A stretch of 64,000 bases of DNA, taken from NCBI RefSeq assembly GCF_014873955.1, contig NZ_JADBED010000001.1, forward strand, positions 992,001 to 1,056,000. The letters are read 5' to 3'. A program made the translations under genes and the position numbers. The notes beneath the pieces were generated by a model. It was given only the letters and a program-made list of their open reading frames with translations. It did no database searches and had not been told where the DNA came from. This DNA is from Nesterenkonia lutea. Its GTDB lineage: Bacteria > Actinomycetota > Actinomycetes > Actinomycetales > Micrococcaceae. This document shows positions 54,944-63,392 of the stretch, in pieces; positions within the stretch are counted from its first letter, which is position 1, and every line of letters begins with the position of its first letter.

Positions 54944-55016
54944 GCCTCGGTAGCTCAGGGGATAGAGCAGCGGCCTTCTAATCCGCTGGTCGGGGGTTCG
55001 AATCCCCCCCGGGGCA
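54944..55016 (+). tRNA. tRNA-Arg (anticodon UCU)
   Basis: A 73-nt cloverleaf: acceptor GCCTCGG with CCGGGGC (one G-U), D arm GCTC...GAGC, anticodon loop CTTCTAA with UCU at its centre (reads AGA, arginine), T arm GGGGG-TTCGAAT-CCCCC, and discriminator A. The closing pair of the anticodon stem is a C-U mismatch. CCA is not encoded. The DUF2079 reading frame begins at TTG only two bases after the 3' end. Confidence 0.95.
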
Positions 55017-55017
55017 C

Positions 55018-56487
55018 TTGTCCAGATCACAGAGACTCCAGCTGGCCGCCGTCATGACGGTGGCCGCTCTGCTGTACCTGGCACATTCGCTGCTTCGGTT
55101 CCGCAGCTTCGAGGCCAAGGGATATGACCTGGGCATCTTCGATCAGGCGGTGCGCCAGTACAGCCTGTTCAAGGCACCGATCGTGCCCATCAAGGGCGAG
55201 GACTTCCACCTCCTGGGTGACCACTTCCACCCGATCATCGCGGCCCTGGCACCGCTGTACTGGCTCTGGGACGACCCCAGGATGCTCAACATCGCCATGA
55301 TCGGGCTTCTGGTCTCGACCGCCGTCCCGGTCTACCTTGTCGTGCGCGGATGGTTCAGCCACCTTCCGGCGCTGCTGGCCGCCGTCGCCCTGCTGCTGTT
55401 CTGGCCCTTTCAGGCCCTGGTGAACTGGGACTTCCACGAGGTCGCCTTCGGCGTGCCGATCATCGCCTGGGTCATCTGGGCCATCGAGCGGGGCCGGATG
55501 TGGCTCGCCGTCGGTCTGGGAGCCCTGCTCCTCCTGGTCCGCGAGGACATGGGCGTCACGCTCATCGCCCTGGCCATGGTGCTCGCGCTGAAGCGTGCCT
55601 GGACCCCAGCCCTGGTCACCGCAGTCCTGGGGGTCCTCGGATACTGGTTCGCCGTGGAAGTGGTGATCCCGCACTTCTCCGCCGCAGGGGAGTTCGGGTA
55701 CTGGGAGTTCACCGCGCTGGGCCCCGGCGCCGGAGCGGCAGTGCTGTTTCTGCTGACCCAGCCCTGGAACGCGATCGGTCTGCTCTTCGACCATCCGGTG
55801 AAGCTCGGACTCTGGGCCCTGCATTTCCTTCCGCTGCTCCTGCTGCCCTTCGCCTCGCCCTACGTGATCCTGGGCGCTCCGATCCTGCTCTCTCGACTGT
55901 TCAACGACCGTCAGAACGTCTGGGAGGTCATCTACCAGTACGACGCGATCCTCGCCCCGATCTTCCTGCTCGCAGGTTTCGACGTGGCGCGGAGACTTCA
56001 CCGGCGATGGCCTCGGCTGCGTGCGCTGGCGGTCATCCTGCCGGCATCGGTCATCGCGGTAGGACTGGTGGGCACGCTGGCATTCCCCGGAGTCTTTCCG
56101 CTCCAGCGCACGATCACGGCGGAGAACTGGTCCATGGACGAACGGGCCCAGGCTCATCAGCGCGCCGTGGACGCCGTCCCCGATGGTGTCTGCGTGGAAG
56201 CCGCCGACACCGCGGTCCCGCATCTGGTGGACCGCACCTCGGTCGGGCTCAACGGCACCACCGACGATACGAAGCTGAGCTGGATCATCATCGATGAACA
56301 GGTCGAGGAGCTGGGCGGCTCCGCCCCGCTCTCACCCGAAGCAGCCTTTGCTCGCGCAGAGCGCCTGGGCTTCGACCCGGTCATCGAGGACGATGCCGGG
56401 CTCTGGGTGCTGCACCGCGAGCTGGACCCCGCCGAGACGAGCGAGGACTCCACCCAGAACGACTGCGCGGAATATCTGCGGCGATGA
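55018..56487 (+). CDS. DUF2079 family membrane protein
   Basis: A 489-residue polytopic protein with about ten helices and the DUF2079 features YDLGIFDQAVRQYS, LGDHFHPIIAALAPLYWLW, NWDFHEVAFGVP and LVREDMGVTL. The family resembles GT-C type glycosyltransferases or mannosyltransferases, with His and Asp residues in outer loops, but no activity is established. The start is uncertain: TTG at 55018 gives the N-terminus typical of the family but follows the tRNA 3' end by one base, with no ribosome site; ATG at 55054 would cut into the first helix. A soluble domain with two Cys ends the protein (about 385-489). Confidence 0.82.
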   Translation: MSRSQRLQLAAVMTVAALLYLAHSLLRFRSFEAKGYDLGIFDQAVRQYSLFKAPIVPIKGEDFHLLGDHFHPIIAALAPLYWLWDDPRMLNIAMIGLLVSTAVPVYLVVRGWFSHLPALLAAVALLLFWPFQALVNWDFHEVAFGVPIIAWVIWAIERGRMWLAVGLGALLLLVREDMGVTLIALAMVLALKRAWTPALVTAVLGVLGYWFAVEVVIPHFSAAGEFGYWEFTALGPGAGAAVLFLLTQPWNAIGLLFDHPVKLGLWALHFLPLLLLPFASPYVILGAPILLSRLFNDRQNVWEVIYQYDAILAPIFLLAGFDVARRLHRRWPRLRALAVILPASVIAVGLVGTLAFPGVFPLQRTITAENWSMDERAQAHQRAVDAVPDGVCVEAADTAVPHLVDRTSVGLNGTTDDTKLSWIIIDEQVEELGGSAPLSPEAAFARAERLGFDPVIEDDAGLWVLHRELDPAETSEDSTQNDCAEYLRR

Positions 56488-56495
56488 CCGCGCTG

Positions 56496-56501
56496 TAGCA
56501 T
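56496..56501 (+). promoter_or_regulatory. Probable -10 box of mshA
   Basis: TAGCAT lies 62 bases before the mshA ATG at 56564 and just after the DUF2079 stop. Confidence 0.4.
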
Positions 56502-56563
56502 GAGCACCGAACCACCACACCCTCAGCCGTTTCGAGTCCTCACACGGCGTCATGGAGAGCCAC

Positions 56564-57850
56564 ATGTCCACCGACTGCGTCCCTGCGACGGTCAGCTCAG
56601 ACCTGCAGACCGCTCAGGCCTCGGCACGTGTGGTGATGATCAGCCTGCACACCTCACCGCTGGCGCAGGCAGGCAGCCGTGACGCAGGTGGTCTGAACGT
56701 CTATGTCAACCAGCTCAGCCGTGCGCTGGTGCAGGCCGGCATCACCGTGGACATCATCACCAGCGACGCCGACGCCGAGAAGCCGCTGCGCGCTGACCGG
56801 TGCCGCGTGCTCGACGATGGACGGCGGCTTCACACGCTTGCCGTCGGACCCCGGGCGCGCACTGAGAGATCTGCGCTGCTCGAACAGCTCGACTCCCTCG
56901 CGGACCGGGCCCTGGACAGCCTGCGGTCCGCAGACCCGCGTCCGGTGACGACGGTGCACTCCCACTACTGGATCTCCGGACTTGCGGGGATCACGGTGGC
57001 CCGTGCACTGGCAGCACCGCTGGTGCACACGATGCACACCATCGCCGCAGTCAAGCGGGAACGCGATCCGGACACGCAGGAGGATCCGCAGCGCAGCCTC
57101 GCTGAGGCCGACATCGCCGGCACAGCCGATCTGGTCACCGCGAACACCGAACGAGAGATCGCAGACCTCAAGCGGCTCTTCGTGCTCGATGCTGCCCGCA
57201 TCGCGCTGATCAGGCCGGGTGTGGACCTCGGGGTGTTCCACCCTCCGGTCGGTGAGGATCCGCGCGGCGGAGCGCTCGAGGGCCGTGCACTCCGGCTGGC
57301 CTTCGCCGGCCGGCTGCAGCCGCACAAGGGACCCCAGGTCGCCGTGGAGGCGCTCGGGGAGCTGCGCAGAATGATGCCGGAGGTCCCGGTGGAGCTGGTC
57401 GTCGCCGGGAGCCAGAGCGGAGAAGACGTGCTGGACCTGCGGGCCCTGGCAGAACGCGCAGGGGTCGCGGATTCGCTGCGTGCGCTGCCTCCGCTGCCGC
57501 ATCGCAGGCTGGCCGAGCTCTTTCGCAGCAGCGATGCGGTGCTGATGCCCTCCTACAGCGAATCCTTCGGACTCGTGGCGCTCGAGGCCATGGCCTGCGG
57601 CACGCCGGTGCTCGCCCACGATGTGGGTGGCCTCTCAGCGCTGGTCCAGCATCGCCGCACCGGCCGCCTGATCCCCAGCCTGGAGCCGGGGGAGTGGGCG
57701 GAGCAGCTGCGCTGGCTGGTGCTGCACCGGCGGGCCTGGTCGCGGTACAGCAGCACGGCCGCGGCCCTGGCGAGCTCGTACTCCTGGGAGGCGACCGCTG
57801 CGGCCACCCGCGAGGCCTACCGCAGCGTCGCTCTGGTGACCAGCAGCTGA
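56564..57850 (+). CDS. mshA: D-inositol-3-phosphate glycosyltransferase MshA
   Basis: A 428-residue GT-B glycosyltransferase of family GT4. It has SLHTSPLAQAGSRDAGGLNVYVNQLSRAL at the start, HSHYWISG, FAGRLQPHKGPQ at the domain boundary and the donor-binding PSYSESFGLVALEAMACGTPVLA near residue 335. MshA joins N-acetylglucosamine from UDP-GlcNAc to inositol 3-phosphate, the first step of mycothiol synthesis. Mycothiol is the main low-molecular-mass thiol of actinobacteria. The ATG at 56564 has GGAG seven bases before it, inside a short upstream in-frame extension from 56552. Confidence 0.94.
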   Translation: MSTDCVPATVSSDLQTAQASARVVMISLHTSPLAQAGSRDAGGLNVYVNQLSRALVQAGITVDIITSDADAEKPLRADRCRVLDDGRRLHTLAVGPRARTERSALLEQLDSLADRALDSLRSADPRPVTTVHSHYWISGLAGITVARALAAPLVHTMHTIAAVKRERDPDTQEDPQRSLAEADIAGTADLVTANTEREIADLKRLFVLDAARIALIRPGVDLGVFHPPVGEDPRGGALEGRALRLAFAGRLQPHKGPQVAVEALGELRRMMPEVPVELVVAGSQSGEDVLDLRALAERAGVADSLRALPPLPHRRLAELFRSSDAVLMPSYSESFGLVALEAMACGTPVLAHDVGGLSALVQHRRTGRLIPSLEPGEWAEQLRWLVLHRRAWSRYSSTAAALASSYSWEATAAATREAYRSVALVTSS

Positions 57851-57871
57851 ACACGCTCGCCGAGCACCCTG

Positions 57872-57905
57872 GACGACCCCAGACAAAGCTCCTGGGGCGA
57901 TCGTC
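57872..57905. terminator. Hairpin between mshA and tesB
   Basis: GACGA-CCCCAG (57872-57882) pairs with CTGGGG-(CGA)-TCGTC (57892-57905), with one 3-nt bulge and a 9-nt loop, 22 bases after the mshA stop, between converging genes. Confidence 0.6.
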
Positions 57906-57939
57906 AGCCAGTCGCGTCTATGACAGGCAGCGGCATGTA

Positions 57940-58974
57940 TCAGCTGTCCAGGTAGCGCGAGGACCAGGTCTCCGAGTACTTCTTGTTGACCTGTCGGGTG
58001 GCCCGTGAGCTGTGCACCAGTGTCTGCTGCATCTTCTCGGAGAGCTTCGGGCGAAGCCCCTCCGGGGGTCGCACCATCCCTTCCTGGGCGACCGATGCGA
58101 CGAGTGCCCCTTCTCGGCTGTAGATCCAGCCCTGTGCCAGGCCGCGGGCGTTCTGCGCGCTGGGACTCTGCTGGACATAGAGCAGCCACTCGTCGGCGCG
58201 CGCATCGCGGTGCCACCACATCGCGTGGTCCAGGGAGGCCACCTTCATCTCAGGCTTGGCCCAGTAGAGGCCGTGCCGGCGCAGGATCGGCTCCAGCAGC
58301 GTGTAGTCAGAGGCATACAGGATGGCCGCCCGGTGGATGTCGGGATCATCTGGCAGCGGCGCCTTGGTCCTGAGCCAGACCGCACTGGTCGCATGAGGGT
58401 CCTGATCGGCCTCCAGGTAGATGGGCCGATCCACGTGGCGGATGTCGAAGGGCCGGCCGTGCGCCCATTCGTGGACGATCGGATGCTTGACATGGCCGAC
58501 CAGCTCCTGCGGCGGCGCAAGATCCTCCGGATCCGGGACGTTCTGGGGCATTCTGCGCTGATGCGCCACTCCGGGGGAGGGCCGCTGGAAAGAGGCGATC
58601 ATGGACAGGATGGGCGTCCCGTCCTGATAGGCCTGGCTGCGCCGGGCCGAGAAGGAGCCCCCGTCGCGGAGGCGATCGACGGAGACCTGGATGGGCTTGG
58701 TCGCATCACCCGGACGCAGGAAGTAGCCGTGCACGGAGTGGATCAGGCGGTCCGGCTCCACCGTCTGCATCGCCGCGGTGGCCGACTGCGCCAGGACCTG
58801 GCCTCCGAAGACCCGCCAGTAGGCCTGCTTGAACACCGGGCCGAGGAAATGGTCCTCGGCGCTGGGGCCGGCCCCAGCGGCGTCGTTCGGGTCCAGGTGC
58901 TTGAGCTGGAGCATGTCGACCAGCTGCTGCACGGACTCTGCAGCAGTGGGCACGCTGTACCGAGGATCAGGCAT
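57940..58974 (-). CDS. tesB: Acyl-CoA thioesterase II (TesB type)
   Basis: A 344-residue double hot-dog thioesterase: FGGQVLAQSATAAMQTV near residue 57, HSVHGYFLRPGD with conserved His/Tyr, SFSARRSQAYQDG, then the second hot-dog domain with SLDHAMWWHRD (catalytic Asp), QQSPSAQNARGLAQGWIYSREG (Gln/Ser of the triad). It hydrolyses medium- and long-chain acyl-CoA to free fatty acids. GGAAGGA lies eight bases upstream of the ATG. A TAGAGT box lies at 59014-59019. Confidence 0.95.
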   Translation of the reverse strand: MPDPRYSVPTAAESVQQLVDMLQLKHLDPNDAAGAGPSAEDHFLGPVFKQAYWRVFGGQVLAQSATAAMQTVEPDRLIHSVHGYFLRPGDATKPIQVSVDRLRDGGSFSARRSQAYQDGTPILSMIASFQRPSPGVAHQRRMPQNVPDPEDLAPPQELVGHVKHPIVHEWAHGRPFDIRHVDRPIYLEADQDPHATSAVWLRTKAPLPDDPDIHRAAILYASDYTLLEPILRRHGLYWAKPEMKVASLDHAMWWHRDARADEWLLYVQQSPSAQNARGLAQGWIYSREGALVASVAQEGMVRPPEGLRPKLSEKMQQTLVHSSRATRQVNKKYSETWSSRYLDS

Positions 58975-59013
58975 GCGATGTCCTTCCAGGCGTGGACAGG
59001 GTCAGATGCCCCT

Positions 59014-59019
59014 ACTCTA
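59014..59019 (-). promoter_or_regulatory. Probable -10 box of tesB
   Basis: Minus-strand TAGAGT, 39 bases before the tesB ATG. The -35 region would fall in the hairpin that ends the gntK-gntP transcript. Confidence 0.45.
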
Positions 59020-59023
59020 ACGG

Positions 59024-59067
59024 CCCGGCGCCGGGCCCGGCCTGGTCAGACCGGACCCGGCGCCGGG
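59024..59067 (-). terminator. Long hairpin after gntP
   Basis: A 19-position stem, 59024-59042 with 59049-59067, with two mismatches and a 6-nt loop, built around two copies of CCCGGCGCCGGG. It lies 40 bases past the gntP stop on the minus strand and directly upstream of the tesB -10 box. Confidence 0.7.
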
Positions 59068-59106
59068 GTCACAGGAGAGCGGTGCCGCAGTGGTCGCCGC
59101 CGTGGG

Positions 59107-60507
59107 TCAGATCAGCGAGGCGACTCCGAAGAGCGCCCAGGCCAGGAGGAAGGCCATGACGCCGATCAACGTCTCCAGCACCGTCCAGGTCTTCAGCGTG
59201 GTCTTGACATCCATGTCGAAGAACCTGGAGATCAACCAGAAGCCGGAGTCGTTGACATGGGAGGCGATGACCGAGCCGGCGGCCACGGAGATGACCATCG
59301 CGGCCAGCTGCAGCTCGTTGAAGTCTGCCGCTGCCACGCCCGAGGCGAGCAGTCCTGCCGCCGTGGTCAGCGCCACCGTGGCGGAGCCCTGCGCGATGCG
59401 CAGAACACCGGCGATCACGAATCCAGCGAGGATCAGCGGGATTCCGACGCCGGAGAGCGAGTCGGAGAGCGCCTCGCCGATCCCGGATTCGCGCAGGACG
59501 CCGCCGAACATGCCGCCGGCACCGGTGATCAGGATGACTGCACAGACCGGAGCCAGAGCCTTGTCCATGACGTCCTGTGCTCCGCTCATGCCGCGACCGC
59601 CCCGGGTGCCCACGGCGGCGACGGCGACCAGCAGCGTGATGATCAGCGCCACCGGTGTCGCGCCCAGTGTGGTCAGCAGGCCGTACCAGAAGGACTCGGT
59701 CTGCTCAGCGGAGATCGCGCCTGCGGTGGAGAGCGTGTCCAGCCCGGTGTTCAGGAAGATCAGCAGCATGGGCAGCAGCAGGATCATCACCACAGTGGAG
59801 AACTTCGGGGGGTTCTTCTCTGCGGCCTCATCCGCCTGTCCCAGGATCATGGGGATGGGGAGCTCGAAGCGGCGACCGGCCCACATGCCGAAGAGATAGC
59901 AGGTCACGTACCAGGTGAGGATCGCGATGGGCAGGGCGGCGATCAGCAGGATGCCGACGTTCGCCTCGAAGAACTCGCTGGCGGCGACAGGTCCCGGGTG
60001 CGGCGGCACGAACACGTGCATGACCGAGAAGGCACCTGCCACGGGCAGGCCGTAGAGCAGCACCGAGCCGCCGAGGCGACGTCCCACGGCGAAGACCACG
60101 GGCAGCATCACCACCAGGCCGGCGTCGAAGAAGATCGGAAACCCGAAGAGCAGCGAGGCCACGCCGAGCGCGAAGGGGGCACGCTTCTCGCCGAAGCGGG
60201 TCACGAGTGCGTCTGCCAGCACCTTGGCGCCGCCGGAGACCTCCACGATGCGCCCGAGCATGGCGCCCAGTCCCACGAGAAGCGCGACAGAGGCCAGCGT
60301 GGAGCCGAATCCGGAGGTCAGCACCGGGACGATCTCCGCAGTGGGGATCCCCGCTGCGGCTGCGGTGAGCAGCGAGACGAGGATCAGGGCGACGAAGGCG
60401 TGGACCTTGAAGCGGATGATGAGCAGCAGGAGCACCGCGATCGAGCCGGCGGCGATGCCGAGCAGCGGTGCGGTGCCGAGGGACTGTTCCCAGCCTTCGA
60501 GTGTCAT
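59107..60507 (-). CDS. gntP: Gluconate:H+ symporter, GntP family
   Basis: A 466-residue transporter with about twelve to fourteen helices and the GntP hallmarks GFGSTLASVALLVGLGAMLGRIVEVSGG, FGFPIFFDAGLVVMLPVVF, VFVPPHPGPVAA and the C-terminal DSGFWLISRFFDM. It brings gluconate across the cytoplasmic membrane. The ATG at 60507 overlaps the gntK stop (ATGA); a TTG 12 bases upstream is a less likely start. gntK and gntP form one operon divergent from a GntR-family gene. Confidence 0.95.
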   Translation of the reverse strand: MTLEGWEQSLGTAPLLGIAAGSIAVLLLLIIRFKVHAFVALILVSLLTAAAAGIPTAEIVPVLTSGFGSTLASVALLVGLGAMLGRIVEVSGGAKVLADALVTRFGEKRAPFALGVASLLFGFPIFFDAGLVVMLPVVFAVGRRLGGSVLLYGLPVAGAFSVMHVFVPPHPGPVAASEFFEANVGILLIAALPIAILTWYVTCYLFGMWAGRRFELPIPMILGQADEAAEKNPPKFSTVVMILLLPMLLIFLNTGLDTLSTAGAISAEQTESFWYGLLTTLGATPVALIITLLVAVAAVGTRGGRGMSGAQDVMDKALAPVCAVILITGAGGMFGGVLRESGIGEALSDSLSGVGIPLILAGFVIAGVLRIAQGSATVALTTAAGLLASGVAAADFNELQLAAMVISVAAGSVIASHVNDSGFWLISRFFDMDVKTTLKTWTVLETLIGVMAFLLAWALFGVASLI

Positions 60508-61109
60508 GAGCGGTTCCAATCATTGCGGTTGTCTGCAGCAGTTGCCGCCTGCGCGGCGGGGGTGCCCTCACGGGCCTGGCGGAGCCAGCTGCGAGCTGTC
60601 TCAAGAAGGTCGTCGACGTCGGCATCATTGCTCAGCCGCACGCCGTCCTCCTCCGGCCCCAGGGGTTCAAGCGTCTTCAGCTGCGACTCGAGCAGCTCAG
60701 GAGGCATGAAGTGCCCGCTGCGGTGCGCGAGCCGGGTGCTCAGGCGAGGGATGTCCACATCCACATGCAGGAAGATCACTCGTCCCGCCGCGCCCCGGAG
60801 CAGATCTCGATAGCTGCGCCGCAGGGCGGAGCAGGTGATGATGCTGCCTGTCGCGGCCTGACTGGTCATCCAGTCGCGCAGCGCCTCGAGCCAGGGCCAT
60901 CGATCTTCATCGGTGAGCGGCGTCTGGGACGCCATCTTCGCGATGTTGGCGGCGGGGTGAAACTCATCAGCCTCGGCCATGGGCAGGCGAAGTTCTTCCG
61001 CCAGGGCCGCGGCCAGGGTGGACTTCCCCGAGCCGGAGACTCCCATCACTACCAGGTGACAGGGGGGAGGGCCTGCGCTCGGGCTAGGCTTGGTGGGGGG
61101 ATTCGTCAT
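60504..61109 (-). CDS. gntK: Gluconokinase
   Basis: A 201-residue GntK-type kinase with P-loop GVSGSGKST at about 23-31, EADEFHPAANIAKM, a lid region CSALRRSYRDLLRG and HFMPPELLESQLKTLEPL. It phosphorylates gluconate to 6-phosphogluconate for the pentose phosphate pathway (gnd is at 43.0 kb). The first 16 residues are a Pro/Ser-rich extension. It heads the gntK-gntP operon, divergent from the GntR-family regulator across a palindromic operator. Confidence 0.95.
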   Translation of the reverse strand: MTNPPTKPSPSAGPPPCHLVVMGVSGSGKSTLAAALAEELRLPMAEADEFHPAANIAKMASQTPLTDEDRWPWLEALRDWMTSQAATGSIITCSALRRSYRDLLRGAAGRVIFLHVDVDIPRLSTRLAHRSGHFMPPELLESQLKTLEPLGPEEDGVRLSNDADVDDLLETARSWLRQAREGTPAAQAATAADNRNDWNRS

Positions 61110-61178
61110 CGAATTCCTTAGTGCTGAGGGTCAGGTGCTGGGTTCCCTGTGACGGGGACCACGTGCCAGCTAAGATAG

Positions 61179-61198
61179 CACCTTTACATGAAAAGGTG
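61179..61198. promoter_or_regulatory. Probable operator of the gluconate genes
   Basis: CACCTTT-ACATGA-AAAGGTG is a perfect 7-bp inverted repeat with a 6-nt centre between gntK and the GntR-family gene. TAAGAT (61171-61176) next to it could be the plus-strand -10 box, and TATCTT on the minus strand (61177-61172) that of gntK, so one bound repressor could block both promoters. Confidence 0.7.
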
Positions 61199-61234
61199 TG
61201 ATGTTTGCACCGCCATCGAGCAGAGAGCAGTGTC

Positions 61235-61936
61235 GTGCCGCAGAATTCCGCCGTCGCCCGCGTGGGTCGTGACGCGATCTCCGAGACGCTCGGCCGCGAG
61301 ATCGTAGATGGAGGGCTCATCCCCGGAACGGTGCTGACGCTAGAGTCTCTGCAGCAGCGCTTCAAGGTCTCCCGCACTGTGGCCCGGGACAGCGTCAAGG
61401 TGCTCGAGTCCCACGGTCTGCTCTACTCCAAGCGGCGCATCGGCCTCGTGGTCACCGCCGCCGAACAGTGGAGCGTCTTCTCACCGGCAGTGATCGCGTG
61501 GCGACTCGCCTCCAGCCATGCCCGGGAAGCCTTCATCGAGCTGACTCAGCTGCGCATCGCCGTGGAGACCGAAGCTGCTGCCATGGCGGCGCTCCGGCGC
61601 AGCGAGGACCAGGCCCGCAGGCTGCTGGACCTCGCCGCCGCCATGCGCCGGCTGGGCGAGGCCGAGCAGCTCGAGGAGTTCATGCTGGCCGACGTCGCCT
61701 ACCACCGGCTGCTGCTCGAGGCCGGGGCCAATTCGATGTTCGCGGCCCTGGCCGACGTCGTGGCGGAGGTCCTCACCGGGCGCACTCAGCACGGTCTCAT
61801 GCCGACACGTCCCATGCCGGAGGCGCTCGACGCCCACGAGCGTGTGGCCCGGGCGATCGCCGAACAGGACTCGAAGGCGGCCCGGGGGCAGATGGAGATC
61901 CTGGTCGGTGAGGTCCGCTCCGCTCTGGAACAATGA
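61235..61936 (+). CDS. GntR family regulator, FCD (FadR) subgroup
   Basis: A 233-residue regulator. The N-terminal winged helix (ISETLGREIVDGGLIPGTVLTLESLQQRFKVSRTVARDSVKVLESHGLL) is followed by an FCD effector domain (about 90-225) with the metal-binding pattern Asp near 151 (LADVAYHRLLLEA, with His) and HERVARAI later. It likely represses the divergent gntK-gntP genes through the palindrome at 61179-61198 and responds to gluconate or 6-phosphogluconate. The GTG at 61235 is chosen over the TTG at 61205, which would put the N-terminus very near the operator. Confidence 0.88.
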   Translation: MPQNSAVARVGRDAISETLGREIVDGGLIPGTVLTLESLQQRFKVSRTVARDSVKVLESHGLLYSKRRIGLVVTAAEQWSVFSPAVIAWRLASSHAREAFIELTQLRIAVETEAAAMAALRRSEDQARRLLDLAAAMRRLGEAEQLEEFMLADVAYHRLLLEAGANSMFAALADVVAEVLTGRTQHGLMPTRPMPEALDAHERVARAIAEQDSKAARGQMEILVGEVRSALEQ

Positions 61937-62622
61937 GGACCATGACTGAATCGCTGCGATTCGCCGAGGCCGTCTCGCTTCAGGACCTCTCCACCTTCAT
62001 CAAGCGTGCCCGACGGATCCAGGAGCAGGGCATCCGGCTCCAGGCCGTGGGCCGCGTGCTGGCCGCCTGGGTACCGGTGATGACCCCCAGCTCGCTGACC
62101 GGGGAGCTGCCTGCGGTGCTGGGACTGCGCACCGTGGCGCTGGCGGAGGAGTCTCAAGCAGATGTGACCGCGGAGCTCAGCTCGATCAGCGAACGCATTG
62201 CTCGGATGAACCCTGCGGAGACCACGCTGGCCCTGCCGCCGAGCCGACTCACGGTTCCCTGGGCGGCAGTGACCCCTCCACGCTCCGGCTGGGAGCCGCT
62301 GGGGAGCCTCGATGACGGCGAGCTTCGGAGCCAGGCGGAGGCCGGCATCGAGGAGATCGCTCAGGCCGTTCCCGTCTCCGCGGGCGCGGCCGTGGTCGAA
62401 CAGGTGCGTGAGCGCGTCTGGGGCCGGTCGCTGTCCGCCGTCCCGGACTCTGCGGCACGTCAGATTCCGGCAGGCGCGGCCTTCGGAGCGCATGCGCTGA
62501 ACTTCCTGGCCGGAGAGTCGGTCGGGGGCGTCACCGCCGTCCATCGCAGGGGCCGCTGGGTCCGGCTCAGCTCACAGGGCGGATTCATCCTCTGCCGCGC
62601 CACCAAGGAGCAGCCCAGCTGA
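61933..62622 (+). CDS. Conserved actinobacterial protein, unknown function
   Basis: A 229-residue soluble protein. The ATG at 61933 overlaps the GntR-family stop (ATGA); ATG at 61942 is an alternative. It begins with MTESLRFAEAVSLQDLSTFIKRARRI, has an amphipathic helix-rich first half and a LPPSRLTVPWAAVTPPRSGWEPLG segment in the middle; the end has WVRLSSQGGFILCR. I recall similar uncharacterised proteins in Micrococcales, but I do not know a function. It has no membrane helix, metal site or nucleotide motif. Its overlap with the regulator suggests joint translation but not a shared role. Confidence 0.75.
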   Translation: MRTMTESLRFAEAVSLQDLSTFIKRARRIQEQGIRLQAVGRVLAAWVPVMTPSSLTGELPAVLGLRTVALAEESQADVTAELSSISERIARMNPAETTLALPPSRLTVPWAAVTPPRSGWEPLGSLDDGELRSQAEAGIEEIAQAVPVSAGAAVVEQVRERVWGRSLSAVPDSAARQIPAGAAFGAHALNFLAGESVGGVTAVHRRGRWVRLSSQGGFILCRATKEQPS

Positions 62623-62670
62623 TTCGCGGCGACCGCGGCGGCCGGGGACCAGCGGTGAGGACCTCAGCTG
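62616..62670. terminator. Possible hairpin holding two convergent stop codons
   Basis: CAGCTGA (62616-62622, with the hypothetical gene's TGA) pairs with TCAGCTG (62664-62670, with the haemoglobin gene's TGA) around a 41-nt GC-rich loop. The long loop makes it less certain than the one at 45612-45640. Confidence 0.35.
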
Positions 62671-63218
62671 TTGACCATCGAATGGGCCGCGCGCTCGAGG
62701 TAGTCCCACAGGATCTGGTCATGCAGCGGTGAGAGCTCGGCAGCGTCCACGCCGGCCCGCATGAAGCTCAGCCACTTGTCCCGGGCCTCGGCGTCCACGG
62801 TGAAGGGCATGTGCCGCATCCGCAGCCGGGGATGCCCGCGCTGCTCCTGGTAGGTCCGCGGCCCGCCCCAGTACTGCTCAAGGAAGGTCAGCAGCCTCTC
62901 CTTGGCGGGGGCGAGATCCTGCTCCGGGTACATCGCCCGGAAGTCCTCATCCGCGGCGACATGGTCGTAGAAGACATCGACGATCCGCTGAAAGGTCTTC
63001 CTTCCGCCGATGGCCTCGTAGAAGCTCTGCTGCTCGGGTCCTGGCTGCTCGGCTTCTGGCTGCTCGGCTTCTGGCTGCGCCGGACCGGGCTGGCGCGAGG
63101 GCAGTCCGGAGACCTGCGAGGGTGGCCGCCCGACAGGTCTCACCGTGGCGATCGGAGCCCCCAGGCGGTTGGAGAACTCGGGAAGCTCCCGGGCGGGCTG
63201 TGGCTCTTCGGCTGACAT
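62664..63218 (-). CDS. glbO: Group II truncated haemoglobin with N-terminal extension
   Basis: A 184-residue protein whose last 120 residues are a trHbO-type globin: [37 protein letters not shown] with Tyr B10, [27 protein letters not shown] with the proximal His, and the Trp G8 in KWLSFM. Such proteins bind O2 and react with peroxide or NO. The first 60 residues are an unusual Pro/Gln/Glu-rich extension with [15 protein letters not shown], from a 15-nt tandem duplication (63043-63072). AGGAGG lies just before the ATG at 63218. Confidence 0.93.
   Translation of the reverse strand: MSAEEPQPARELPEFSNRLGAPIATVRPVGRPPSQVSGLPSRQPGPAQPEAEQPEAEQPGPEQQSFYEAIGGRKTFQRIVDVFYDHVAADEDFRAMYPEQDLAPAKERLLTFLEQYWGGPRTYQEQRGHPRLRMRHMPFTVDAEARDKWLSFMRAGVDAAELSPLHDQILWDYLERAAHSMVNS
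63043..63072. repeat. 15-nt tandem duplication in the haemoglobin gene
   Basis: GGCTGCTCGGCTTCT occurs twice (63043-63057 and 63058-63072), followed by a third partial start. On the coding (minus) strand each copy encodes five residues of a Glu-Ala-Glu-Gln-Pro run. Confidence 0.85.
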
Positions 63219-63392
63219 GTTCCTCCTGGACGCGCTTCGTCTTCGACCTGTGGGCTCGACCTTCGTGCTCGACCGTGCTCGACGCTGTGCAGGGTGCAAC
63301 GATACTCGGTGCAGGACTGTTCCTCTGCGGAACGTAGGATTGTTCCGGCGCCCCGACACGCACATCCTCCCTGAAAGGCTCCTCCAGAGATC

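Noticed and set aside
58012..60813. A 933-codon plus-strand open frame across tesB and gntP
   Set aside because: It spans two real genes and their intergenic hairpin on the other strand and shows no protein family features.
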